DNA of 64,000 bases from Pseudomonas putida (GCF_009883635.2 NZ_CP026115.2:2728001-2792000); one strand, 5' to 3'. Positions 8,574 through 17,799 are shown, counted from the stretch's first letter. Notes: generated from the sequence alone by a model not told the origin. A program made the numbers and translations.

Positions 8574-9473
8574 ATGAGTAAAGTCAATGTGCTGGTCGTG
8601 GATGACGCGCCATTCATTCGTGACCTGGTGAGGAAGTGCCTGCGCAATGCCTTCCCGGGCATGGTCATCGAAGACGCGGTCAACGGTCGCAAGGCCATGG
8701 CCATGCTGGGCAAGGAACCGTTCGACCTGGTGCTGTGCGACTGGGAGATGCCGGAGATGTCTGGCCTGGAACTGCTGACCTGGTGCCGTCAGCAGCCCGA
8801 GATGAAGGACCTGCAGTTCATCATGGTGACCAGCCGTGGTGACAAGGAGAACGTGATCCAGGCCATTCAGGCCGGCGTCTCCGACTTCGTCGGCAAGCCG
8901 TTCACCAACGAACAGCTGTTGACCAAGGTGAAGAAAGCCCTGAGCAAGATCGGCAAGCTGGAGAGCCTGATTTCCGGTGCGCCTGCGCGAGTGAATTCGG
9001 CGTTCGCCAATGACTCCCTTACTGCACTGACCGGTGGTAAGCCTGAAGCGATCAAGGCGGCGACGCCTGCTGCCGCGCCGGCCAAGCCTTTGCTCAACGC
9101 GCCAAAGCCGCAGACAGCGGCGGCTGCGGCCCAGAGCGGGCGAGGGCAGGGCCAGTTGCGCCTGTCCAGCGGTACCCAGCCCTGCGTGATCAAGGCGCTG
9201 AGCCTCAAGGAAGCGCTGCTGGTGGTGCGTCGCAGTGCAGCGCTGCCACAGGTGCTGGAAGGCGCAGTGCTCGACCTGGAGCAGGGTGAGAACGCCGAAG
9301 TGGCGCGCTTGAACGGCTATCTGCACGCCATTGCCGCGCTGGAGCCCAAGCCTGAAAGTGACTGGCTGCAGCTGACCTTCAAGTTTGTCGACCAGGATGC
9401 GCAGAAGCTTGACTACCTGTCGCGCCTGATTGCCCGTGGTACCCAGCAGAAGCACTTCACTCCCGGCGCCTGA
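8574..9473 (+). CDS. Response regulator with CheY-like receiver and PilZ-like tail
   Basis: The protein has 299 residues. Residues 3-120 form a complete receiver: acidic pair D10-D11, phosphoacceptor D56 (LVLCDWEMP), T86-S87 and K108 (VGKPF). A flexible Ala/Pro-rich linker follows (about 160-195, TPAAAPAKPLLNAPKPQ). The last 100 residues (CVIKALSLKEALLVV, VLEGAVLDLE, LDYLSRLIA) have the strand pattern of PilZ domains but lack the RxxxR and (D/N)xSxxG residues that bind c-di-GMP. No DNA-binding domain is present. AAGAGGAG precedes the ATG. The gene follows phoU behind a terminator, in the place held by a response-regulator gene in other Pseudomonas; the partner kinase is unknown. Confidence 0.8.
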   Translation: MSKVNVLVVDDAPFIRDLVRKCLRNAFPGMVIEDAVNGRKAMAMLGKEPFDLVLCDWEMPEMSGLELLTWCRQQPEMKDLQFIMVTSRGDKENVIQAIQAGVSDFVGKPFTNEQLLTKVKKALSKIGKLESLISGAPARVNSAFANDSLTALTGGKPEAIKAATPAAAPAKPLLNAPKPQTAAAAAQSGRGQGQLRLSSGTQPCVIKALSLKEALLVVRRSAALPQVLEGAVLDLEQGENAEVARLNGYLHAIAALEPKPESDWLQLTFKFVDQDAQKLDYLSRLIARGTQQKHFTPGA

Positions 9474-9524
9474 TCAAGGCCATACACACAGGATTATCCC
9501 CTGCTTCCAGGCATGCGCTGTACT

Positions 9525-9639
9525 TGTGGGAGCCGCGCTTGCCGGCGATGGGCCGCGAAGCGGCCCCGGCAATTTATGCAACAACCTTGAAATCGTGGGG
9601 CCGCTTCGCGGCCCATCGCCGGCAAGCGCGGCTCCCACA
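9525..9639. repeat. REP pair (inverted), GTGGG-head family
   Basis: A 43-bp arm at 9525-9567 is the exact reverse complement of 9597-9639; each arm itself folds (GGGCCGCGAAGCGGCCC). The loop is 29 nt. This fills most of the 267-nt gap between the receiver gene and the M23 gene. Confidence 0.88.
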
Positions 9640-9740
9640 GGTCCGCATCAACCTGCCGGGTTCTTCCGACCAGCTGCAATACCGCTCGCCAATCCCGCTG
9701 CTAGTCTTCGACAGACCATACCTGTCAAAAAGCCACCATC

Positions 9741-10643
9741 ATGCCAGCCACCGCTCGCTTGCTGCTTTTCTGTGCCCTGCTTTCGGCCTCGGCGTCGAGC
9801 ATGGGCATGACGATCTACAAGACCGTCGATAACTCCGGCGTGGTCTCGTACTCCGATCGCTACAGCCCGGGGGCGAAAACCTTCGAGCTCAGCGAGCCGA
9901 TTCTCGATCACATCGATGGCAAGGTGCGCCTGCTGGCCGAAACCTTCCCGGGCGGCGTGCGCTTCATGGTGCGCAACGACTTGTATGTGCCGATGCAGGT
10001 CGAGTTGCGTATCGACAAGCTGACCAACGCCTTCGGTGGCAACCAGCCGCGCAACATACGCGCCGTGGTGGGGCCGCGTTCGAGCAAGGTGCTGAGTTCG
10101 GTGCTGGCCGCGCCCGGTGGCAAGTTGCAGTACGCCACAAGCTTCCAGTACGCCATGGGCGACCCTGGCCAGCGGTCTTTGGCTTATCGCTACCCGTTCC
10201 CCTGGAAGGGCGGGCCATTTCGCCTGACCCAGGGGCCCAACGGCCGTTTCAGCCACTTCGGCCCCAGGAGCCGCTATGCGATGGACATCGCCATGCCGGA
10301 GGGCACGCCGATCATCGCCGCCCGAGGCGGGATGGTGGTGAAGGTCGAGAATGGCCAAAGTGGACGGGGCACAAACCCAGGAGGCAATTTCGTGCGGATT
10401 CTGCACCCCGACGGAACCATGGGCGTGTACCTGCACCTGATGCGGGGTTCGGTGGTGGTGCGCGAAGGGCAGCAGGTAGTGGTGGGGCAGGCCGTGGCCA
10501 AGTCAGGCAATACCGGTAACAGCACTGGGCCCCACCTGCATTTCGTGGTGCAGCGCAATGTGGGGCTGGCGCTGGAATCGATACCCTTCCAGTTCGACCG
10601 GCCGCTTGGCGGGTTGCCGGACTTCACCGCCGGCAACCCCTAG
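9741..10643 (+). CDS. Secreted M23-family (LytM-like) peptidase or degenerate relative
   Basis: The protein has 300 residues with a signal peptide (MPATARLLLFCALLSASASS). An N-terminal domain at 25-60 (IYKTVDNSGVVSYSD) is like DUF4124. The M23 domain covers about 160-275, with YAMDIAMPEGTPI, YLHLMRG and GPHLHF. Zinc ligands D182, H265 and H267, and the catalytic-type H232, are present. The position that is His in the classic HxxxD motif is Arg178, although H172 lies nearby in SHFGP. It may therefore cut peptidoglycan peptides with shifted ligands, or it may be an inactive regulator of amidases. No clear ribosome site is seen before the ATG. Confidence 0.8.
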   Translation: MPATARLLLFCALLSASASSMGMTIYKTVDNSGVVSYSDRYSPGAKTFELSEPILDHIDGKVRLLAETFPGGVRFMVRNDLYVPMQVELRIDKLTNAFGGNQPRNIRAVVGPRSSKVLSSVLAAPGGKLQYATSFQYAMGDPGQRSLAYRYPFPWKGGPFRLTQGPNGRFSHFGPRSRYAMDIAMPEGTPIIAARGGMVVKVENGQSGRGTNPGGNFVRILHPDGTMGVYLHLMRGSVVVREGQQVVVGQAVAKSGNTGNSTGPHLHFVVQRNVGLALESIPFQFDRPLGGLPDFTAGNP

Positions 10644-10645
10644 GG

Positions 10646-11986
10646 TCAGTCGAGCTTTAGTACCTTGGCCAGGACGATCTTCGGCCCTTTCATCTTCTTG
10701 ATGATGATGCGCAGGCCCTCGACCTCCAGCACTTCCTCTTCCTCGGGTACGCGCTTGAGGGTCTCGTAGACCAGGCCGGCGAGGGTTTCTGCCTCGATGT
10801 GGTCAAGGTCGACACCGAGCAGGCGCTCGACCTTGAACAGCGGCGTATCGCCCCGCACCAGCAGTTTGCCCGGCTGGTAGGCGAGGATGCCGCGTTCGGT
10901 CTTGCGGTGTTCGTCCTGGATGTCACCCACCAGCACTTCCAGCACGTCTTCCATGGTCAGGTAGCCGATCACCTTGCCGTCGGCTTCCTCCACCAGCACG
11001 AAGTGCGCGCCGCCCTTGCGGAACTGCTCCAGCAGCTGCGACAGCGGCATGTGCCGCGATACGCGCTCCAGCGGGCGGGCCAGGTCGTCCAGGTCGATGG
11101 TTTCGGGCAGGTGTTCGAGTTCGGCCAGCTCAAGCAACAAGTCCTTGATGTGCAGCAGGCCGGTGAACTCCTCGCGCTCGGCGTCGTACACCGGGTAGCG
11201 GCTGAATTTGTGCCGGCGGACCAGGGCGAGGATTTCCTTGAGCGGGGCATGGGCGTCGATGCTGACCATGTCCTCGCGCGAGTTGGCCCAGTCGACCACT
11301 TCCAACTCGCCCATTTCCACGGCCGAGGCGAGTACGCGCATGCCTTGGTCGCTCGGGTCCTGGCCACGGCTGGAGTGCAGGATCAGCTTGAGTTCCTCGC
11401 GGCTGTAGTGGTGCTCATGGTGCGGGCCGGGTTCACCCTGGCCGGCGATGCGCAGGATGGTGTTGGCGCTGGCGTTGAGCAGGTAGATGGCCGGGTACAT
11501 CGCCCAGTAGAACAGGTACAGCGGCACGGCGGTCCACAGCGACAGCAGCTCGGGTTTGCGAATAGCCCACGACTTGGGCGCCAGTTCACCGACCACGATG
11601 TGCAGGTACGAGATGACAAAGAAGGCGACGAAGAACGACACCGCCTTTACCACTTCTGCACTGTCCACGCCCAAATAGGCCAGCAGCGGTTCGAGCAGGT
11701 GGGCGAAGGCCGGCTCACCGACCCAGCCCAGGCCCAGCGAGGCGAGGGTGATGCCCAGCTGGCAGGCCGACAGGTAGGCGTCGAGCTGGTTGTGTACCTT
11801 GCGCAGGATGGTGCCGCGCCAGCCATGCTGTTCGGCGATGGACTCGACGCGGGTGGCGCGCAGCTTGACCATGGCGAACTCGGCGGCAACGAAAAAGCCG
11901 TTGAGCAGCACCAGCAGGAAGGCGAAGATGATCATGCCGAAATCGGCGAATAACGAGGCGAGGCTGATACCAGGGGAAGGGTCCAT
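10646..11986 (-). CDS. CNNM/CorC-type transporter protein (DUF21-CBS-CorC_HlyC)
   Basis: The protein has 446 residues. The N-terminal DUF21/CNNM membrane domain (about 1-190, LLVLLNGFFVAAEFAMVKLR) has four hydrophobic segments. Two CBS domains follow at about 205-330 (MVSIDAHAPLKEIL, LLEQFRKGGAHFVLV), then a C-terminal CorC_HlyC domain. The family is linked to magnesium or cobalt export and is often mislabelled hemolysin. The ATG at 11986 gives the normal N-terminus (MDPSPG); the frame stays open upstream to 12382, but that part crosses a terminator and phoR. It is transcribed away from phoR, behind a hairpin. Confidence 0.88.
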   Translation of the reverse strand: MDPSPGISLASLFADFGMIIFAFLLVLLNGFFVAAEFAMVKLRATRVESIAEQHGWRGTILRKVHNQLDAYLSACQLGITLASLGLGWVGEPAFAHLLEPLLAYLGVDSAEVVKAVSFFVAFFVISYLHIVVGELAPKSWAIRKPELLSLWTAVPLYLFYWAMYPAIYLLNASANTILRIAGQGEPGPHHEHHYSREELKLILHSSRGQDPSDQGMRVLASAVEMGELEVVDWANSREDMVSIDAHAPLKEILALVRRHKFSRYPVYDAEREEFTGLLHIKDLLLELAELEHLPETIDLDDLARPLERVSRHMPLSQLLEQFRKGGAHFVLVEEADGKVIGYLTMEDVLEVLVGDIQDEHRKTERGILAYQPGKLLVRGDTPLFKVERLLGVDLDHIEAETLAGLVYETLKRVPEEEEVLEVEGLRIIIKKMKGPKIVLAKVLKLD

Positions 11987-12023
11987 GATGGAGTTTTTAC
12001 GGGGTCCGTCTTTGAGATAGAGA

Positions 12024-12051
12024 GAAAAAAAGTGCCAGCTCTTGCTGGCAC
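12024..12051 (-). terminator. Rho-independent hairpin upstream of the CNNM gene
   Basis: On the minus strand GTGCCAGC, loop AAGA, GCTGGCAC is followed by a run of seven T (complement of 12025-12031). It lies 38 nt before the CNNM start codon and 64 nt beyond the phoR stop. Confidence 0.8.
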
Positions 12052-12081
12052 AGGGGATCCAATGTAGCGGCTGGGGCTGTA

Positions 12082-12106
12082 AAAGCAAAGGGCTGCAAAG
12101 CAGCCC
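12082..12106 (-). terminator. Hairpin at the end of phoBR
   Basis: GGGCTGC, loop TTT, GCAGCCC on the minus strand, followed by TTTGCTTTT. It is placed directly after the phoR stop codon. Confidence 0.6.
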
Positions 12107-12114
12107 CCGGTACC

Positions 12115-13422
12115 TCAGGCTTTGCCGTTGGCCAATTGTGCCGGTGCAAAGTGACAGGTGAAGGTACTGCCATGCCCCGGTACGCTGCTGATTTCCAGCT
12201 TGCCGCGGTGGCGCATCAGCACGTGCTTGACGATCGCCAGCCCAAGGCCGGTGCCACCGGTATTCGACGCACGGCTGGAGTCGACCCGGTAGAAGCGTTC
12301 GGTCAGCCGCGGCAGGTGCTTGGCGTCGATACCGACCCCGGAATCCTGCACCGACAGGTGCGCGCCGTGTTCGTCGCCCCACCAGCGGATGCGGATGTTG
12401 CCTTCATCCTGGGTGTACTTTACGGCATTGAACACCAGGTTGGAGAAGGCGCTGCGCAGTTCCGACTCGCTGCCCTTCAGGCGCAGGCCCGGCGCGGCTT
12501 CCAGGGTGATCTTCTGGTTACGCGGGCCAGACAGTGCCTGGGCATCCTGCTTGATTGCGGTGAGCAGTGCATCGACCGCCACTGGCTGGTTGTCCGACGG
12601 GTAGTCGGTGGCTTCCAGCTTGGCCAGCAGCAACAGGTCGTTGAGCAGAGTCTGCATGCGCGAGCCTTGCTGGGTCATCTGCTGCAGCGCCCGGGCCCAG
12701 CGCGGGTTCACGTCCTCGACGTTGTCCAGCAGGGTTTCCAGGTAGCCGGTGATCACGGTCAGCGGCGTGCGCAGCTCGTGGGAGACGTTGGCGACGAAGT
12801 CCTTGCGCATCTGCTCGAGCTGATGGATGCGGGTGACGTCGCGCACCAGCATCAGGTGCTCGTTGTTGCCGTAGCGGGTGATGTGCAGTTGCACGCGCAA
12901 GCGGTCGTTGATCGGGGAGGGGATTTCCAGCGGCTCGACGTAGTTTTCCGCCTCGAAGTATTCCTTGAAGCGCGGGTGGCGCACCAGGTTGGTCACCGGC
13001 TGGCCACCGTCCTGAGGGGTCTTGAAGCCCAGCAGCGTCTCTGCGGCGCGGTTCCACCACTCCAGGTTGCCGTCGCTGTCGAGCATGATCACCGCGTCGC
13101 GCAGCGCCGCAGTGGACTCCTGCACCCGGTCGATCACTGCCTGCAGGCGCCCGCGCACGCGCTGGTCGCGGCGCTGCAGGTGGTAGATGCTGTCGAACAC
13201 CTCACCCCACAGGCCGTAGCCATCGGGCGGGGCTTCGTCGGGTTGGTGGTTGCGCAGCCAGTCGTGCAGGCGCAGCAGCTGCTTGAGGGTCCAGCCCAGG
13301 TACAGCGCCAGGCCGATGGCCAGGCTCCAGCCGTAATAGCCGCTGACCAGGCCGCCTATCAGGCAGACGGTGATCAGCAGCAACAGGTGGCGAATCAGGG
13401 TCGCGTGCCAGTTCTGGTTCAA
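12115..13422 (-). CDS. phoR: Phosphate-regulon sensor histidine kinase PhoR
   Basis: This membrane kinase phosphorylates PhoB when phosphate is scarce. It has 435 residues if started at the TTG at 13422, which has AAGGA at the right distance; a TTG at 13440 is also in frame. Two adjacent hydrophobic segments lie at 10-45, with almost no periplasmic loop. A PAS domain spans about 95-195 (AVIMLDSDGNLEWWN). Then come the HisKA box with H215 (NVSHELRTP) and an ATPase domain (N-box NLVFNAVKYT, G-box DSGVGI, GGTGLGLAIV). The lack of a real sensor loop fits control through PstSCAB-PhoU. It follows phoB by 48 nt. Confidence 0.94.
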   Translation of the reverse strand: MNQNWHATLIRHLLLLITVCLIGGLVSGYYGWSLAIGLALYLGWTLKQLLRLHDWLRNHQPDEAPPDGYGLWGEVFDSIYHLQRRDQRVRGRLQAVIDRVQESTAALRDAVIMLDSDGNLEWWNRAAETLLGFKTPQDGGQPVTNLVRHPRFKEYFEAENYVEPLEIPSPINDRLRVQLHITRYGNNEHLMLVRDVTRIHQLEQMRKDFVANVSHELRTPLTVITGYLETLLDNVEDVNPRWARALQQMTQQGSRMQTLLNDLLLLAKLEATDYPSDNQPVAVDALLTAIKQDAQALSGPRNQKITLEAAPGLRLKGSESELRSAFSNLVFNAVKYTQDEGNIRIRWWGDEHGAHLSVQDSGVGIDAKHLPRLTERFYRVDSSRASNTGGTGLGLAIVKHVLMRHRGKLEISSVPGHGSTFTCHFAPAQLANGKA

Positions 13423-13470
13423 TTGACGGTCCTTGTACAACGGCTTGCAGCTTGGCGCTTGTAAGCTCGA

Positions 13471-14160
13471 TCAGCTCTTGGTCGAGAAGCGGTAGCCAGT
13501 GCCCCGGACGGTTTGTACCAGATTTTCGTAGGCTTCACCCAGTGCCTTGCGCAGGCGACGGATGTGCACGTCGACGGTGCGCTCCTCGACATACACGTTG
13601 CCGCCCCACACTTGGTCGAGCAGTTGGCCCCGGGTGTAGGCGCGTTCCTGGTGAGTCATGAAGAACTGCAGCAGGCGGTACTCGGTCGGGCCCATCTCTG
13701 CTGGCTTGCCGTCGATGGTCACGCGGTGGCTGATCGGGTCGAGCAGCAGGCCGCCGACTTCGATTGGCGCTTCGCTGTCGCTCGGGCCGGTGCGACGCAG
13801 CACGGCCTTCAGGCGGGCTACCAGTTCGCGAGGCGAGAACGGCTTGGTGATGTAGTCGTCGGCGCCTACTTCCAGGCCCTGGATCTTGTTGTCTTCTTCG
13901 CCTTTGGCGGTGAGCATGATGATCGGGATGTCGCCGGTCAGCTCGTCACGCTTCAGGCGGCGTGCCAGCTCGATGCCGGAAGTGCCGGGCAGCATCCAGT
14001 CGAGCAGGATCAGGTCCGGTTTGCGGTCGACTATGATTGCGTGGGCCTGTTGCGAATTCTCCGCTTCCAGGCAGTCATAGCCGGCCATTTCCAATGCAAC
14101 GGCGATCATCTCGCGAATAGGCGCTTCGTCGTCGACGATCAGAATGTTTCTGCCAACCAT
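13471..14160 (-). CDS. phoB: Phosphate-regulon response regulator PhoB
   Basis: PhoB is an OmpR-type activator that binds Pho boxes; 229 residues. The receiver has D10-D11, phosphoacceptor D54 ([10 protein letters not shown]), T84 and K106 (TKPF). The winged-helix domain starts at about 130, with the recognition region [14 protein letters not shown] near 200. The ATG at 14160 follows GGGAGAGG; an in-frame start at 14199 would add 13 unlikely residues. Its own promoter carries a Pho box, so it is expected to be autoregulated. Confidence 0.96.
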   Translation of the reverse strand: MVGRNILIVDDEAPIREMIAVALEMAGYDCLEAENSQQAHAIIVDRKPDLILLDWMLPGTSGIELARRLKRDELTGDIPIIMLTAKGEEDNKIQGLEVGADDYITKPFSPRELVARLKAVLRRTGPSDSEAPIEVGGLLLDPISHRVTIDGKPAEMGPTEYRLLQFFMTHQERAYTRGQLLDQVWGGNVYVEERTVDVHIRRLRKALGEAYENLVQTVRGTGYRFSTKS

Positions 14161-14197
14161 GCTCAAAACCTCTCCCAGTAATCGTGTCTTGGCCCGC

Positions 14198-14231
14198 ATT
14201 AGATAACGGAATTATTGCAGCTGTGTGACAG
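14198..14231 (-). promoter_or_regulatory. PhoB-dependent promoter of phoBR
   Basis: On the minus strand CTGTCACACAGCTGCAAT (14231-14214) is a Pho box with a weaker second half. TCTAAT at 14203-14198 is 10 nt downstream and matches a -10 in five of six bases. This is the same spacing as at pstS and pstC. Confidence 0.75.
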
Positions 14232-14334
14232 GGTGTTGGCCGTTCTGGCGACATTCCATGACTGGGCTAGGCTTCACAGGGCCGCTGCGGCGGCAAACAG
14301 AATGCATTCCACCCCCGAATTCATGGTGATTCCA

Positions 14335-14703
14335 ATGACACGACATACGCTGAGCTGGATGGCCCTTTTTGCTGCACTGGCGCTGCCGGGGGTGGCGTCC
14401 GCCCACCATGCCATGGAGAAGGACGGCATGTGGGTCGATCACAACGGCATGACGTTGTACACCTTCGACAAGGACTCCGGCGGCAAGTCGATGTGCAATG
14501 GAGACTGTGCGACCAACTGGCCGCCATTGATGGTGATGGGTGGCGAAAAGGCTGAAGGCAAGTGGACACAGATCAAGCGTGACGACGGCAAGATGCAGTG
14601 GGCTTATGACGGCAAGCCGCTGTACACCTTCGTCAAGGACAAGAAAGCCGGGGACATGACCGGTGACGGCATGAAGGACGTCTGGCACGTCGCCAAGCCT
14701 TGA
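14335..14703 (+). CDS. Small secreted repeat protein (COG4315 / Lipoprotein_15 family)
   Basis: The protein has 122 residues. The signal peptide is MTRHTLSWMALFAALALPG, cut near VASA-HH. It then has two copies of the family repeat: GMTLYTFDKD with CNGDCATNWPP near 45-68, and GKPLYTFVKDKKAGD near 95-110. Two Cys (C-N-G-D-C) could form a disulfide. Family members are secreted or surface proteins of unknown function, found widely in proteobacteria and actinobacteria. The ATG at 14335 is chosen because it begins the signal peptide; the frame is open further upstream, but that part looks non-coding. Confidence 0.82.
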   Translation: MTRHTLSWMALFAALALPGVASAHHAMEKDGMWVDHNGMTLYTFDKDSGGKSMCNGDCATNWPPLMVMGGEKAEGKWTQIKRDDGKMQWAYDGKPLYTFVKDKKAGDMTGDGMKDVWHVAKP

Positions 14704-14718
14704 AGGCCGCTTTCTGAT

Positions 14719-14749
14719 CCTGTGGGCGCGGTAAACCCGCGCCCACAGG
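14719..14749. terminator. Bidirectional hairpin between convergent genes
   Basis: CCTGTGGGCGCGG (14719-14731) pairs with CCGCGCCCACAGG (14737-14749). The GTGGG head is REP-like. There is no T run, so it may be a single REP unit that stops both transcripts. Confidence 0.6.
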
Positions 14750-14751
14750 AA

Positions 14752-15642
14752 TTAGCGCAATGCATAATCCAGCACCACCCCGATGAACACGAGCAACCCC
14801 GCCCAGTGATTGTGCAAAAACGCCTTGAAGCACGATTCGCGGTCCAGCTCGCGCGTCGACCAGTATTCCCAGACAAAGCACGCCGCGGCACCCAGCAACC
14901 CCAGGTGGAACCAGCCGCCCAGCTCGAAACGGCTGCCCGCCAGCAACAAGCAACCCAGCGACAGCAACTGCAAAGTCAGGATGATCGTCCGGTCTGCCTC
15001 GCCGAACAGGATCGCGGTCGATTTCACCCCGATCTTCAGGTCGTCATCACGGTCGACCATGGCGTAGTAGGTGTCGTAACCCACCGTCCACAGCAGGTTG
15101 GCGATGTACAGCAGCCAGGCACTGGCCGGCAGCTCGCCACCGGCCGCGGTAAAGGCCATGGGAATGCCCCAGGAATAGGCAGCACCCAGCACCACCTGCG
15201 GGTAATAGGTGTAGCGCTTCATGAACGGGTAGCAGGACGCCAGCGCCACCGCACCGAAAGACAACCACACGGTCCGGCTGTTGGTGCACAGCACCAACAG
15301 GAAGCTCACACCGACCAGAATGGCGAACAATGCCAGCGCCTCACGCGACTTGACCCGGCCACTGGCCAGCGGCCGGTCAGCGGTACGTTTGACGTGGCCA
15401 TCGACCTTGCGGTCGGCAAAGTCGTTGATGCAGCAGCCGGCGGCGCGCATCAGCACCACGCCCAGGCCAAAGATCAGCACGTTGGCCAAGGTCGGCGAAC
15501 CTTGCCCGGCGATCCATACCGCTGACAGGGTCGGCCAGAGCAGCAGATAAATGCCGATCGGCCGGTCCATGCGGCTGAGCTGGACGAAATCCCAGGCCCG
15601 TGGGTGCAGGCGGTTGAGCGACTTGAGCAGTTGCAGGTACAT
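14752..15642 (-). CDS. ubiA: 4-hydroxybenzoate octaprenyltransferase UbiA
   Basis: This inner-membrane enzyme attaches the polyprenyl chain to 4-hydroxybenzoate, the second step of ubiquinone synthesis. It has 296 residues and eight or nine hydrophobic segments. The first Asp-rich motif is NDFADRKVD (73-81) and the second is [13 protein letters not shown] near 190-205; both bind the Mg-diphosphate. The ATG at 15642 shares its A with the TGA of ubiC, so the two are translationally coupled. Confidence 0.95.
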   Translation of the reverse strand: MYLQLLKSLNRLHPRAWDFVQLSRMDRPIGIYLLLWPTLSAVWIAGQGSPTLANVLIFGLGVVLMRAAGCCINDFADRKVDGHVKRTADRPLASGRVKSREALALFAILVGVSFLLVLCTNSRTVWLSFGAVALASCYPFMKRYTYYPQVVLGAAYSWGIPMAFTAAGGELPASAWLLYIANLLWTVGYDTYYAMVDRDDDLKIGVKSTAILFGEADRTIILTLQLLSLGCLLLAGSRFELGGWFHLGLLGAAACFVWEYWSTRELDRESCFKAFLHNHWAGLLVFIGVVLDYALR

Positions 15643-16199
15643 CAGCGGTTCTCCTCCTTGGCCGCTTGCCACAGTGCAGGCAGGAAAACCTCGGCCACCA
15701 GCAGGTCGAGGCCATCACGGGCGAAGCGCGAGCGGCGCCCCCACAGGGCGGCTTGCGCGGCATCGGCTGGCAACCAGCCTTGTGGATAACGGCACACCTC
15801 GATCGGGTGGCGGATGAACGCCTGGTCGCAGAACAGCAGTTCGCCCAGCGAACGGCTGCCCAAGGTTTCCAGGTCCAGGCCGCCCCGTTCCAGGGCGCTG
15901 CGGCTTGCCACGCTGCGGGCGAACACCCAAGGTTCGCCATGCCCGCGCAGGAACACCTCGCGCACCCAGCCTTCGGCGCCTGGGGCGATATTCAGGGCAA
16001 GGCACTCGTCGTCTCGCAGCAGTTGCCAGCCTTCGAACAGGGGGGTGACACTGAAGTGGTCCTGGGACAGCTGGGTGAGGCGGCGAGTCAGGGAGCCTTC
16101 GTCGAACAGCCAGGCCAGGGTTGGCTGGTCGATGTCAGTGGCCAGCTGTGAATACGGCAGCCACGCGACAGCGGCTGCTTGCGGGGATTCGTACGACAC
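15642..16199 (-). CDS. ubiC: Chorismate lyase UbiC
   Basis: UbiC converts chorismate to 4-hydroxybenzoate and pyruvate in the cytoplasm, the first committed step to ubiquinone. It has 185 residues from the GTG at 16199. The frame is open far upstream (to 17159), but only from here does it read as UbiC ([18 protein letters not shown]). Typical segments are [17 protein letters not shown] near 95 and [15 protein letters not shown] at the end, with the conserved late Glu. No strong ribosome site is seen. It overlaps ubiA by one base. Confidence 0.92.
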   Translation of the reverse strand: MSYESPQAAAVAWLPYSQLATDIDQPTLAWLFDEGSLTRRLTQLSQDHFSVTPLFEGWQLLRDDECLALNIAPGAEGWVREVFLRGHGEPWVFARSVASRSALERGGLDLETLGSRSLGELLFCDQAFIRHPIEVCRYPQGWLPADAAQAALWGRRSRFARDGLDLLVAEVFLPALWQAAKEENR

Positions 16200-16312
16200 G
16201 TCGGTATGCTTGATTACAGCCAGAGAGGCGGCGAGCTTAGCATGATTGCCCTCACTGCTTGCATAATGCCGGGCTACAACAAAGCCTGAGCGACACCGAG
16301 GAAAATGACCTG

Positions 16313-16480
16313 ATGAAAAAGTGGCAGTGTATTGTCTGTGGCCTGATCTATGACGAAGCCGAAGGTTGGCCGGATGACGGCATCCCGCCCGGTACTCGCT
16401 GGGAAGACGTACCGGCAGACTGGCTGTGCCCAGACTGCGGCGTGGGCAAGAGCGACTTCGAAATGATCTCCATCGGCTGA
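16313..16480 (+). CDS. rubA: Rubredoxin
   Basis: This is a one-iron electron carrier of 55 residues. Cysteines C6-x-x-C9-G and C39-P-D-C42-G form the Fe site; [11 protein letters not shown] is the usual rubredoxin centre. The reductase follows 16 nt downstream. In Pseudomonas such pairs serve alkane hydroxylases or oxidative-stress reduction; no hydroxylase is in this window. AGGAAAA precedes the ATG. Confidence 0.95.
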   Translation: MKKWQCIVCGLIYDEAEGWPDDGIPPGTRWEDVPADWLCPDCGVGKSDFEMISIG

Positions 16481-16496
16481 TAGAGGAAAGCACGGC

Positions 16497-17645
16497 ATGA
16501 CGTCCCCCGTAGTCATCATTGGTACCGGCCTGGCCGGCTACAACCTGGCCCGTGAATTTCGCAAGCTCGATGGCGATACGCCGCTGCTGCTGATTACTGC
16601 CGACGACGGCCGTTCCTACTCCAAGCCCATGCTGTCCACCGGCTTTGCCAAGCACAAGGACGCCGATGGCCTGTGCATGGCCGAGCCTGGCGTGATGGCC
16701 GAGCAGCTCAAGGCCGAGATCCGCACCCATACCCGCATCAGCGGTATCGATCCGGGCCACAAGCGCCTGTGGGTCGGTGAAGAGGCGATCGAGTATCGCG
16801 ACCTGGTACTGGCCTGGGGCGCGCAGACCGTGCAAGTGCCGATCGAAGGTGATGGTGCCGGGCGGGTATTCCCGATCAATGATCTTGAAGACTATGCGCG
16901 CTTCCGTGCCGCTGCTTTGGGCAAGCAGCGCGTGCTGATTCTCGGTGCCGGCCTGATTGGTTGCGAGTTTGCCAACGACATGCGCCTGGGCAGTTTCGAG
17001 GTCGACGTGGTGGCGCCATGCGAGCAGGTCATGCCGACCTTGTTGCACCCGGCGGCGGCCGCTGCCGTGCAAGGCGGCCTGGAAGGGCTGGGCGTACGCT
17101 TCCACCTCGGCCCAGTGCTGACGCGCTTGCAACAGGCGGGCGAAGGGCTTGAGGCGCACCTGTCAGATGGTCAAGTGATCGCCTGCGACCTGGTGGTCTC
17201 GGCCATTGGTCTGCGCCCGCGTATCGACCTCGCCGCTGCCGCCGGGTTGCAGACCAACCGTGGCGTGGTAGTGGACCGCCAGCTGCGCACTTCGCACAAC
17301 AATATCTTCGCCCTTGGCGATTGCGCCGAAGTCGACGGCATCAACCTGCTCTATGTTATGCCATTGATGGCCTGCGCCCGTGCCCTGGCGCAGACCCTGG
17401 CCGGCAACCCGACCCCGGTCAGCTATGGGCCGATGCCGATCACCGTGAAGACCCCAGCGTGCCCGCTGGTGGTGTCGCCGCCGCCGGTAGGCCGTGAAGG
17501 CAACTGGCAGGTCGAGGGGCAGGGTGGCGACCTGAAAGTGCTCTGCCATGCCGCCGACGGCCAGTTGCTCGGCTACGCCCTTACTGGCAGCGCCGTGATG
17601 GAAAAACTCGCGCTCAATCGGCAGTTACCCGCCCTGATGGCATGA
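16497..17645 (+). CDS. alkT: Rubredoxin-NAD(+) reductase
   Basis: This FAD enzyme passes electrons from NADH to rubredoxin; 382 residues. The FAD motif [14 protein letters not shown] is at residues 5-18, the NADH motif [14 protein letters not shown] near 143, and the second FAD motif [14 protein letters not shown] near 270. It is coupled to rubA (16-nt gap, TAGAGGAAAG ribosome site). It is also called rubB in P. aeruginosa. Confidence 0.93.
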   Translation: MTSPVVIIGTGLAGYNLAREFRKLDGDTPLLLITADDGRSYSKPMLSTGFAKHKDADGLCMAEPGVMAEQLKAEIRTHTRISGIDPGHKRLWVGEEAIEYRDLVLAWGAQTVQVPIEGDGAGRVFPINDLEDYARFRAAALGKQRVLILGAGLIGCEFANDMRLGSFEVDVVAPCEQVMPTLLHPAAAAAVQGGLEGLGVRFHLGPVLTRLQQAGEGLEAHLSDGQVIACDLVVSAIGLRPRIDLAAAAGLQTNRGVVVDRQLRTSHNNIFALGDCAEVDGINLLYVMPLMACARALAQTLAGNPTPVSYGPMPITVKTPACPLVVSPPPVGREGNWQVEGQGGDLKVLCHAADGQLLGYALTGSAVMEKLALNRQLPALMA

Positions 17646-17799
17646 ACAGCGGGTGTTCTGTCGGATTTATCCTGTTGTTGCCAGCACAATGGCCGCCCAG
17701 ATACTGGCGCGGCCTCGGTGGGCGTGCCATTCTCAGTTCCGTCTGCCGCAGATTAGAGCCTGCGGTGCCTTGAACGCTGCTTCAATGGCAGCACGGCAT

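Noticed and set aside
15642..17159. A 505-residue minus ORF that includes ubiC
   Set aside because: Only the last 185 residues are UbiC. The upstream part lies opposite the rubredoxin reductase and has no family signal.
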